A DNA stretch of 64,000 nucleotides from Streptomyces narbonensis (lineage in GTDB: Bacteria > Actinomycetota > Actinomycetes > Streptomycetales > Streptomycetaceae): the NCBI RefSeq assembly GCF_014649015.1, contig NZ_BMSF01000001.1, forward strand, positions 310,001 to 374,000, in the 5' to 3' direction. Positions 36,801 through 43,209 of the stretch are shown piece by piece (position 1 is the stretch's first letter; every line of letters starts with the position of its first letter). The translations under genes were made by a program, and so were the position numbers. The notes below the pieces were generated by a model. It did not search any database and was not told where the DNA came from. It was given only the letters and a program-made list of their open reading frames with translations.

Positions 36801-37236
36801 CGCCGCCGGTACGGGCGGCCGAGGGCCAGGCGCCCCGGACGAGGGAGAGCCGCGAGCGGTCGAGCGCCGCGAAGTGGGCGAGGTCGGGGTCGCCGCCGCG
36901 CGCGGCGGGCGCCTGGAGCGCGCGGGGAAGCGCGTACGGCCCCGAGCGTTCGAGCCGCCGTACGGTCACCGGCAGCCCGTCGAAGGTCTTCCGCGCCCCG
37001 TCCCGTACGGCCTCCTCGGCGTCGGCCCGCTTCCCGGCGGGGACCTGCCCGGTCACGAGCAGCGAGGCGGCGGCGGCCGACCGTCCCTGGAGCCGGGCCT
37101 GGAGCGCCGCGTCCCCGATGGAGGCGGAGAAGGCGGCGAGCGTGGCCAGCACGGTCGTGGTGAGCAGCACGGCGAGCAGCGCCGCGGCCAGCAACAGCCG
37201 GTGAGCCCTGACCCGCAGGAATACGAACCCCGTCAC
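33895..37236 (-). CDS. Large FtsX-type ABC permease 1
   Basis: About 1113 residues. I choose the GTG at 37236 because AGGGGGA lies just ahead of it; a GTG at 37254 is also in frame. An N-terminal helix (LLLAAALLAVLLTTTVLATL) is followed by a large extracellular domain, a central FtsX set, a second extracellular domain and C-terminal helices ending in QVVLLLAGVAVLPLAMVAAI. First gene of a three-gene operon with permease 2 and the ATPase. The two permeases are about the same architecture and probably form a heterodimer. Substrate unknown; MacB-like systems export peptides, lipoproteins or act on envelope enzymes. Confidence 0.87.
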   Translation of the reverse strand: MTGFVFLRVRAHRLLLAAALLAVLLTTTVLATLAAFSASIGDAALQARLQGRSAAAASLLVTGQVPAGKRADAEEAVRDGARKTFDGLPVTVRRLERSGPYALPRALQAPAARGGDPDLAHFAALDRSRLSLVRGAWPSAARTGGVVETAVPEEAARRLRVAPGTVLTLADRIDGKPVKARITGVYRPVDTRDLYWRLDPADGRGVRTVTFTTYGPLLVDPTAMTSGALSSGETSWLGSADFTGFTTGRIDALRATATEGPKAMAVDTARFGTPVSASTALPGVLEQTQRALLVSRSTLLIVAVQLALLAAYALLLVARLLSTERSGETALLRARGGSRRRIAGLAAAEALLLALPAALAAPLLSGPLTRLFAERAAFSSLGVRLDTAPSLQVWLVGAVVALCCAAAVVAPALGAGDGSVVPLRKARSAALPGPLRAGADLGLLAVAAVAYWQLQRPAAAGGPLDAGGSGGGSVDPVLVAAPALALLAGTVLTLRLLPVAAKLAERRAARGRGLSAALAGWQFSRRPLRGAGPVLLLVLSMAMGMLAIGQNASWERSQRDQADFRAGSAVRVLSSGPGEPTRTEQLGAVPGVRAAAPVHRVTMDVAGKSATVLAVDTRNATAGLLFRPDLADAPARELLAPLAPRAVTRPGLALPAGTRALTADLRLAEPVGAGQLTAVLEDPNGVLYQHTMGPLEADGRTHRLSLDLGALTAAPGAEASRGSGGRLTLVGLELSGQIGFGVNATQTLHLERLGVVRADGHDETHAPARVLAPWKRSYEQARADGTLDAKPVTGTAGPAGRPAALSLPFTLTSRPDQEMYGEKTEFTLRLSAPSPKAPARLSAVATRSFMTATGAKPGDLIEVAIGGHVKVTVDRVVEELPTTGPGTRTVSATAPAATPDDGGAILLDLASVNHYLSTGAVSTVAPTEWWLSVDPGRSDEVAAALRARPDADPAQVLVRDEIATELLGDPLGAGPNAALTAVAAAGAALAAVGFGVGSAGAMRERSAEFGVLRALGTPRRRLARLIAAEQGLLIAIGLLIGAGLGAVLARAVVPLVVLTGHATRPVPPVLVELPLGQVVLLLAGVAVLPLAMVAAIALRRTDPVVTLRHQGDH

Positions 37237-37453
37237 CCATCCCCCTGGAACCACGCCGAAAGTCCTCCGCGTCCCCCCGGACTTCCCTGGATGCTTTCAG
37301 AGCACATGTGTCGCTGGAAACCGCTTACGGTCCGACCTTGATGCGATCGTGACCGTTAATCGGCGTTCGGTCTCCGGAATATGTCCGTCCAGGGGTGGTG
37401 CCGTTGCTCTCGGTCATTCGGCCGACGCAGGTCGGACGGTGCCAAGAAGGGTG

Positions 37454-37858
37454 TCAGCCCGCCGTGTTCACCATGGAGGCCGCCGCGTAGGTGAGGTAGC
37501 GCCACAGCTCCGCCTCGTGTGCGGGGGCGAGCTGGAGGTCGTCCAGGGCGGCGCGCATGTGGCGGAGCCAGGCGTCGTGGGCCTCCTGGTTCACCGTGAA
37601 GGGGGCGTGGCGCATGCGGAGGCGGGGGTGGCCGCGGTGGTCGCTGTACGTGCGGGGGCCGCCCCAGTACTGCATCAGGAAGAGCACGAGGCGCTCCTCC
37701 GCGGGGCCGAGGTCCTCCTCGGGGTACATCGGGCGCAGCAGCGGGTCCGCCGCGACGCCCTCGTAGAAGCGGTGGACCAGGCGGCGGAAGGTCTTCTCGC
37801 CGCCGACCTGCTCGTAGAAGGTCTGCTCCTGCGTCGTTTCCCCGGGAATCTCGTTCAC
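37454..37858 (-). CDS. glbO: Truncated hemoglobin, group II (GlbO-like)
   Basis: A 134-residue protein starting at GTG. FYEQVGGEKTFRRLVHRFYEG, MQYWGGPRTYSDHRGHPRLRMRH with the proximal His, and HDAWLRHMRAAL match group II truncated globins. These bind oxygen and NO with high affinity and are linked to redox protection. Single gene, divergent from the methyltransferase. Confidence 0.93.
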   Translation of the reverse strand: MNEIPGETTQEQTFYEQVGGEKTFRRLVHRFYEGVAADPLLRPMYPEEDLGPAEERLVLFLMQYWGGPRTYSDHRGHPRLRMRHAPFTVNQEAHDAWLRHMRAALDDLQLAPAHEAELWRYLTYAAASMVNTAG

Positions 37859-37907
37859 CGTTCCATCGTCTCAGATGCCCCGGCCGAGGTCCGGAGGCTT
37901 AGGACCT

Positions 37908-37975
37908 GTACCCGTACGGGGGCTCGCCCGGGGGCCCCGGGGGCGGTACCCGTACGGGGGCTCGCCCGGGGGGCC
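37908..37975. repeat. 38-bp direct repeat, two copies
   Basis: GTACCCGTACGGGGGCTCGC begins at 37908 and again at 37946, with about 30 near-identical bases each. Located between the divergent starts of the globin and methyltransferase genes, so it overlaps their promoter region. It is itself rich in short palindromes (CCCGTACGGG). Confidence 0.85.
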
Positions 37976-37996
37976 CGGCGGCGGGAGAGTGGAGGC

Positions 37997-38971
37997 ATGG
38001 GTGGTGAGCCGTGGGGTGAGTTCGCCGGGGACGGTGCGCGGGAGCGGCGGGCGCTCGTGCGGCGGATCGAGGCGGAGGGCCTGCTGACCGATCCCGCCTG
38101 GCGGGCCGCCTTCACGGAGGTCCCGCGCCACCTCTTCGTCCCGTCCTTCTACGTCTCCGGGACCGGCGGCTACGAGCGCCTCTGGGCCGGCGACCCCGAC
38201 CCCGCCCGGCGGGTGCGCTGGCTGCGCGGGGCCTACGCGGACACGGCGGTCGCCACCCGCGTCCGAGACGGGGAACTGGTCTCCTCCGCCAGCCAGCCCT
38301 CCCTGATGGCGCTCATGCTCCAGGTCCTGGACGTGCGCGACGGCGACGACGTTCTGGAGATCGGCGCCGGGACCGGCTACCACGCGGCGCTGCTCTCCCA
38401 CCGGCTCGGCGAGGAGCACGTCACCACCGTCGACCTCGACGAGGAGATCGCCGAGTCCGCCCGGACCCATCTCGCCGCCGCCGGGTACCGGCCCGCCGTG
38501 CTCGCCGCCGACGGCGCCCGGGGCTGCCCCGAGCACGCGCCCTACGACCGGGTCGTCGCGACCTGCGCGGTGCCCGCCGTCCCGTACCCCTGGCTCGCCC
38601 AGTGCCGGCCCGGCGCCCTGGTCCTCGCCCCGCTCTCCACCGGGCTGATCCTGCTGCGGGTGCGCGACGCCACGCACGCCGAGGGACGGTTCCTGGAAAC
38701 CTCGGCGTACTTCGTGGCGCTGCGGGGCGTCGCCGCCCAGGGCCCGGGGCGGCCCGCTCCGCGGCACGGCCCCGCAGGGGACGAACGCTTCGGCTTCCTG
38801 TGGGGCCTCGTCGCCGAGGCCCTGGACAGACGCGAAGCGCTCTCGCTCTGGCTGCGCGAGGGGCGGCCTGAGCGGGAGCGCTTCGGGGTGACGGTCAGCG
38901 GCGACCGGCAGTGGGCCTGGCTGGACGAGCCCGGAGGTCCGTACGCCTGGCCCCTGCCGTCAGTCGGCTAG
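37997..38971 (+). CDS. PCMT-like SAM-dependent methyltransferase
   Basis: A 324-residue protein. FTEVPRHLFVPSFY and SSASQPSLMALMLQVLDV match the start of protein-L-isoaspartate O-methyltransferase-type domains, VLEIGAGTGYHAALLS is the SAM motif I, and TVDLDEEIAESARTHL motif II. In actinobacteria such proteins are often present in two or more divergent copies, and some act in RiPP or other small-molecule pathways rather than in protein repair. It is convergent with the FHA gene, ending 4 bp inside its stop. No linked peptide gene is visible. Confidence 0.85.
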   Translation: MGGEPWGEFAGDGARERRALVRRIEAEGLLTDPAWRAAFTEVPRHLFVPSFYVSGTGGYERLWAGDPDPARRVRWLRGAYADTAVATRVRDGELVSSASQPSLMALMLQVLDVRDGDDVLEIGAGTGYHAALLSHRLGEEHVTTVDLDEEIAESARTHLAAAGYRPAVLAADGARGCPEHAPYDRVVATCAVPAVPYPWLAQCRPGALVLAPLSTGLILLRVRDATHAEGRFLETSAYFVALRGVAAQGPGRPAPRHGPAGDERFGFLWGLVAEALDRREALSLWLREGRPERERFGVTVSGDRQWAWLDEPGGPYAWPLPSVG

Positions 38972-40287
38972 CCGCGGCGGATCGTGATCGTCGTCCAGGC
39001 GCCGACGTGCACCCGGTCGCCCTCCTGGAGCTGGACCGGCACGTAGGGCTGGATCGGCTCCTCGCCGCCGTTGATCGTGGTGCCGTTGGTGGAGTTCTGG
39101 TCCACCACCGCCCACGACCCGTCCGGCTGCTGTACGAGCACGGCGTGCTGGTGCGAGACGCCCGGGTCCTCCGGCGGCACCGACAGGTCGATGTCCGGGG
39201 ACTCGCCGGTGGAGTGCCGGCGACGGCCGATGGAGATCTGGTTGCCCTGGAGCGGCAGGTGCTTGTCCGGCGAGTACGCGGGCAGGTTGAGGCCCGAGGC
39301 CTCCGGGCCGCTGCGGTGCATCATCGCCATGAAGTACTCGCGGTCCGGGCCGATCACCGCGGTCCAGCCCATCGGCGGCCGCGGCGGCTCGAACTGCTGC
39401 TGCGGAGGCTGCTGCTGGAACTGCTGCTGCTGCTGCTGCGGAGGCGGCGGGGCCTGGAACTGCTGCTGCGGGGGTGGCGGACCCTGGTGCTGCTGCGGCG
39501 GACCCTGGTGCTGCGGGGCCTGGTGCTGCGGGGGGTGCGGCTGCGACGGCGGCGACAGGACCCAGTCGTCGTCCGCGCGCGGCTGCGGCGGCGCGGGCGG
39601 GGCCGAGGCCTGGACCGGCGCCTGCGGCGGCGGTGCCTGGAGGTACGCGGGCGGTGCCTGCTGTGCGGGCGGCTGCATGGGCGGCTGCTGCATCGGTGGG
39701 CGCTGCGGCGGGGCCTGGTGGTGCGTGGGCTCGGCCCCCAGCGGCTCGGCCGGCCGGTTCACCTGGGAGGGCCGCGAGCCCTGGTACCCGAAGGGGTCCG
39801 GCTGCTGCGGCTGCTGCTGCGGGGCCGGCGGCGGGGACTGGAAGCCGGGCGGCAGGTTCAGGCCGGGCGGTGGCCCGGACTGCTGCGGCGCCAGCGGCGT
39901 GTACGAGGTCGCCGTGTTCGTGAGGAAGTTCCAGCGGCACTCCTCGCAGAACGGCGCCATGTGCTCACGCGGCGTACGGCACTGCGGGCAGAGTTCGGCC
40001 TGCGCGGTCGCGTTCGGGTCGCCCCCGGGACCGAAGCCGCCGGGAGCGCCGGGAGCGCCGTGGCCACCGGGACCACCGTGGCCACCGTGGCCACCGGGGG
40101 CGCCGGGCGGCGGGCCCATCGGGGGCTGGCCGGGACCGCCGGGGCCCGGGTATCCGTACGCGGGCGGCGGTGGCGGGGGAGGCGGCGGCACGGCACCCGC
40201 AGGCGCGCCCGCCCCGGCCATGCGATGGCCGCAGACCTCGCACCAGTCGTCGGAGACCGACTGGTGTCCGTTCGGGCAGGTCGGCAT
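38968..40287 (-). CDS. FHA-domain protein with zinc ribbons and Pro/Gln-rich linker
   Basis: A 439-residue cytoplasmic protein. Residues 1-25 are a zinc ribbon (CPNGHQSVSDDWCEVCGH), residues about 30-90 are Pro/Gly repeats, a second zinc ribbon CPQCRTPREHM...CEECRW is near 100-120, and residues about 140-320 are Pro/Gln-rich. The C-terminal FHA domain has ISIGRRRHST, GVSHQHAVLVQQ and NSTNGTTING, the phosphothreonine-binding loops. It is the last gene of the PknG-type operon and likely reads the kinase's phosphothreonine marks, as GarA/OdhI do in other actinobacteria. Confidence 0.9.
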   Translation of the reverse strand: MPTCPNGHQSVSDDWCEVCGHRMAGAGAPAGAVPPPPPPPPPAYGYPGPGGPGQPPMGPPPGAPGGHGGHGGPGGHGAPGAPGGFGPGGDPNATAQAELCPQCRTPREHMAPFCEECRWNFLTNTATSYTPLAPQQSGPPPGLNLPPGFQSPPPAPQQQPQQPDPFGYQGSRPSQVNRPAEPLGAEPTHHQAPPQRPPMQQPPMQPPAQQAPPAYLQAPPPQAPVQASAPPAPPQPRADDDWVLSPPSQPHPPQHQAPQHQGPPQQHQGPPPPQQQFQAPPPPQQQQQQFQQQPPQQQFEPPRPPMGWTAVIGPDREYFMAMMHRSGPEASGLNLPAYSPDKHLPLQGNQISIGRRRHSTGESPDIDLSVPPEDPGVSHQHAVLVQQPDGSWAVVDQNSTNGTTINGGEEPIQPYVPVQLQEGDRVHVGAWTTITIRRG

Positions 40288-40329
40288 GTCGGTGCTTCCC
40301 CCTCTCCTCGTCCGGCCCGGCGGGCCGGG

Positions 40330-41655
40330 CTACCTCTTGACGCGAACGGTCTTGGTGGAGCGCGTCTCGAGTGTCATCTCGTCCGCTTCCGCGACCTTCG
40401 CCTTCAAACGCACAGTACCCGTCGCCGCGTCGACGACGTCGACCACCTTCGAAAGGAGTTTCGCCGTATCCGCGTTGCCGGAGGCCGCCGCGAGCTGCAC
40501 GGCGCGCCCCAGTTTGGCCGTCGCACCGTCGCGATCGCCCGATTTGCGGGCATCGAGACCCTGCTGGATGACGTGCGCGAGCTCCGCCTGCCCCGTGTAG
40601 TGCGCGACCTGCGGATTGATCGACGTGGACATCACCAGGTCGTCCGTCCACACCGCCCGTACCAGTCCTTGAGACAGCGGCCGGGGGTCGCCGCCCGCCG
40701 GGTCCGGGGCCATCAGGGAGACCCGGGCGGCCAGCATCTCCTGCCCGATCGCGGCCTGCGGGACGCGCACGCTCACGTGGTAGTCGCGGGACTCGTCGCC
40801 CCACGAGCCCGTCGGGTAGTCCCCGGCGCGTGGCCCGGCCTCGGTGCGCCGGGCGGTCAGGTCCTCGACCGTCGGCGCGACCTGCTTCACGTACCCGATC
40901 TCCACCCCGACCGGCGTCCACAGGCGCAGGACGACGTCCGCCACGCCCTTGCCCATCGCGTGCTCCATCATCACCGTGAAGTCGGCGGCGAGACCGGCCG
41001 GGTCGGCGACGATGTCGGCCGTGCCCAGGAGTGCCGAGGCGATCCCGGTGACCTCCTTGACCTCCCAGTCGGTGCCGACCCCGCGCGCGTCACAGGTGAA
41101 CCGTCCCGCGCAGTCGTCGAGCGCGGCCCGCAGCTCCTCGGGCGACTCGTGCTCGTTGCGGCCGTCGGTGAGGAGGATGCCGTGCCGGATGGTGAGCTCG
41201 GCGGAGGAGAGCAACCGGTCCGCGAGGCGCAGCCAGGTGCCGATCGCCGTGCCGCCGCCCGCGGACAGGCTCCGCAGCGCCTGCTTGGCCTCGGCCCGGG
41301 TCCGGGCGTCCGCCACGGCCAGCCGGCCGTCTCCCGGGTAGACCTCCTTCGCCACGTGCGTCCCGGCGACGACGGCGAAGGAGGTGCCGTCGCGCAGGGT
41401 GTCGACGGCGGCGGCGGTCGCCTCGCGGGCGCCGCGCATCTTGGTGGCGGGGTAGTCCATCGAGCCGGAGCAGTCGACCATGATCACCACGCCGGCCGAG
41501 CCGCCGCCCGCGTGACCGGGGAAGCCGCTCGTGCCGCCCCCGGTCGAGGTGACCGTCACGATGGCGCTGACCTCACGGCCGCCCTCCGGCAGGAACTCGT
41601 TCTGGTACACGTCCACGGAGAACTGCGGCGCGGTCGGCTTGGAGAAGTTCGCCAT
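40330..41655 (-). CDS. von Willebrand factor A domain protein
   Basis: A 441-residue soluble protein with a complete MIDAS motif DCSGSMD at residues 61-67, the conserved Thr in the following loops (DGTSFAVVAGT) and DGRNEHESPEEL of the third MIDAS loop. A beta-sandwich-like C-terminal part follows. No signal peptide, so it acts in the cytoplasm. VWA proteins beside kinase, phosphatase and FHA genes usually act as metal-dependent protein-binding partners in a signalling or assembly complex. It is 61 bp downstream of the PP2C gene. Confidence 0.9.
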   Translation of the reverse strand: MANFSKPTAPQFSVDVYQNEFLPEGGREVSAIVTVTSTGGGTSGFPGHAGGGSAGVVIMVDCSGSMDYPATKMRGAREATAAAVDTLRDGTSFAVVAGTHVAKEVYPGDGRLAVADARTRAEAKQALRSLSAGGGTAIGTWLRLADRLLSSAELTIRHGILLTDGRNEHESPEELRAALDDCAGRFTCDARGVGTDWEVKEVTGIASALLGTADIVADPAGLAADFTVMMEHAMGKGVADVVLRLWTPVGVEIGYVKQVAPTVEDLTARRTEAGPRAGDYPTGSWGDESRDYHVSVRVPQAAIGQEMLAARVSLMAPDPAGGDPRPLSQGLVRAVWTDDLVMSTSINPQVAHYTGQAELAHVIQQGLDARKSGDRDGATAKLGRAVQLAAASGNADTAKLLSKVVDVVDAATGTVRLKAKVAEADEMTLETRSTKTVRVKR

Positions 41656-41716
41656 CTGTCTCGGCTCCTCGGGTGGCGACGGGGAAGGTGAAGGGGCAGG
41701 GGGGACCGGCGGCCGC

Positions 41717-43207
41717 TCAGGCGGATCCTGCCCCTTGCGGCGAGACCGTGAACGGCAGCAGCGCGACCGTGATGTTGTCGTGGCCTCCGCCGTCGAGCGC
41801 GTGCCCGACGAGGACCTGCGCGCCGTGCAGCGGGCGGCCCGCCGCGTCCGGCGGGACGACCCGCGCCATGTCCTCGGCGCCCTCCGCGTAGTTCCAGAGT
41901 CCGTCCGTGCAGACCACGACCACCCCGGAGCGGTCCGGCTTGAACGCCGCGGTGTGCGGGTCGAGTTCGTACGCGTCGGCGCCCAGCCAGCCGGTGATCG
42001 CGTGGGCGCGCTCGTCCGCGTACGCCTCGGCCTCGTTCATCAGGCCCGCCGCGACCATCTGGGCGGCCCAGGAGTCGTCCTCGGTGAGCCGCGCGGACGG
42101 GGTGCTGCGGTCGTCCGGTACCCAGTAGACACGGCTGTCGCCGACCCAGCCGACGACGAGCAGGCCGTCGGCGACGACCGAGCCGACGATGGTGCAGGCC
42201 GGGGAGTTCCGGTGCGGGTCGTGCTCGGCGCCGTCCTGACCCGGCTCCTCCGCAAGGGAGTTGACGGCCTCGGAGGCGGCGACGATCGCCTCGTGCATCG
42301 CCTGCTGCGGGTGGACGCCGCGGGGCAGCGCGGCGAGCAGCGAGGCACCGGCCGCCTGCGCGGCGGCGGCGGAGGCCTCGTCGGGGCGGGTCGCCGAGGA
42401 GACGCCGTCGCAGACGATCGCGAGGGCGGCGGGGGAGCCGTCGGGGAGGGTGGTCGCCGAGACGGCGAACGAGTCCTCGTTGCGGTGGTGGCGCAGTCCC
42501 CGGTCGCTGACGGCGGCGACGGAGTCGAACTCCTGCTCCATGTGGTCCCGCTCGCGCGGCTGCGCGTGCCCGCAGTTCTCGCAGTAGCCGTCGGTGTCCA
42601 CCCGCCCGGCCCGGCAGGCCACGCAGAGCGAGGCCGCGCCGGCAGCGGGTGTGCCGGGGGCGGGCGGGGAGGACTGTGCCGGCGCGGGCGGCTGCGCCGG
42701 AACGGGGGGCTGTGCGGGCACGGGCGGCTGCGTCGGCACGGGGGGTTGTGCGGGCGCCTGCGGTGATCCCGGGGCCTGCGGCTGGGCCTGGAGGGGATCG
42801 ACCTGTACCGCGGTACGAGGGTCGGGGGCGGCGAGCTCGAAGTCCCCGCCGGACGGGGACGCGCCCGGGCCCGGAGCCGTCGGCACCGGGCCGTCCGTGC
42901 GGACCGCCATCGTGGGCAGGTCGTGGCCGCCGGAGTCGGTGCCCGGCAGGTCGCCGGGGTGCTGGGTCATCGTCGAGAGCGAACCGGGCTCCCGGGGCGG
43001 GGCGGCCGGCCAGACCACGGGGGTGCCGATCGCCACGGTCGGGCGGTCCGGCTCCGTCCCGGCCGCCGCGACGGCCGACAGGTCGTGGCCGCAGGCCCCG
43101 CAGAACCGGTCACCCGAGTCCAGCGGCTCCGCGCAGCCCGGGCAGGCGGCGAGTCCGTGCGAGGGCTTCGGCTCCGGATTCGGCTTCGGCATCGGCTTCT
43201 GGGACAT
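41717..43207 (-). CDS. PP2C-type protein phosphatase with zinc ribbons
   Basis: A 496-residue protein. Near the start a zinc ribbon CPGCAEPLDSGDRFCGACGH, then Pro/Ala-rich repeats (QPPVPAQPPVP), a second ribbon CVACRAGRVDTDGYCENCGH, and a PP2C domain from about residue 245: SDRGLRHHRNEDSFAV, AIVCDGVSS, VGWVGDSRVYWV and GGHDNITVALL carry the metal-binding Asp residues. It should dephosphorylate targets of the adjacent kinase. ATG at 43207 follows the kinase stop by 2 bp; an in-frame GTG at 43219 would overlap it. Confidence 0.92.
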   Translation of the reverse strand: MSQKPMPKPNPEPKPSHGLAACPGCAEPLDSGDRFCGACGHDLSAVAAAGTEPDRPTVAIGTPVVWPAAPPREPGSLSTMTQHPGDLPGTDSGGHDLPTMAVRTDGPVPTAPGPGASPSGGDFELAAPDPRTAVQVDPLQAQPQAPGSPQAPAQPPVPTQPPVPAQPPVPAQPPAPAQSSPPAPGTPAAGAASLCVACRAGRVDTDGYCENCGHAQPRERDHMEQEFDSVAAVSDRGLRHHRNEDSFAVSATTLPDGSPAALAIVCDGVSSATRPDEASAAAAQAAGASLLAALPRGVHPQQAMHEAIVAASEAVNSLAEEPGQDGAEHDPHRNSPACTIVGSVVADGLLVVGWVGDSRVYWVPDDRSTPSARLTEDDSWAAQMVAAGLMNEAEAYADERAHAITGWLGADAYELDPHTAAFKPDRSGVVVVCTDGLWNYAEGAEDMARVVPPDAAGRPLHGAQVLVGHALDGGGHDNITVALLPFTVSPQGAGSA

Positions 43208-43209
43208 CC

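Noticed and set aside
31001..37240. A single 2079-codon permease gene
   Set aside because: The upstream half of this frame is a shadow of permease 1, which is in another frame and ends at 33895 with a TGATG overlap to permease 2.
33832..37341. A 1169-codon + strand frame opposite permease 1
   Set aside because: Gly/Arg/Glu-rich antisense frame without motifs; the - strand has the real membrane protein.
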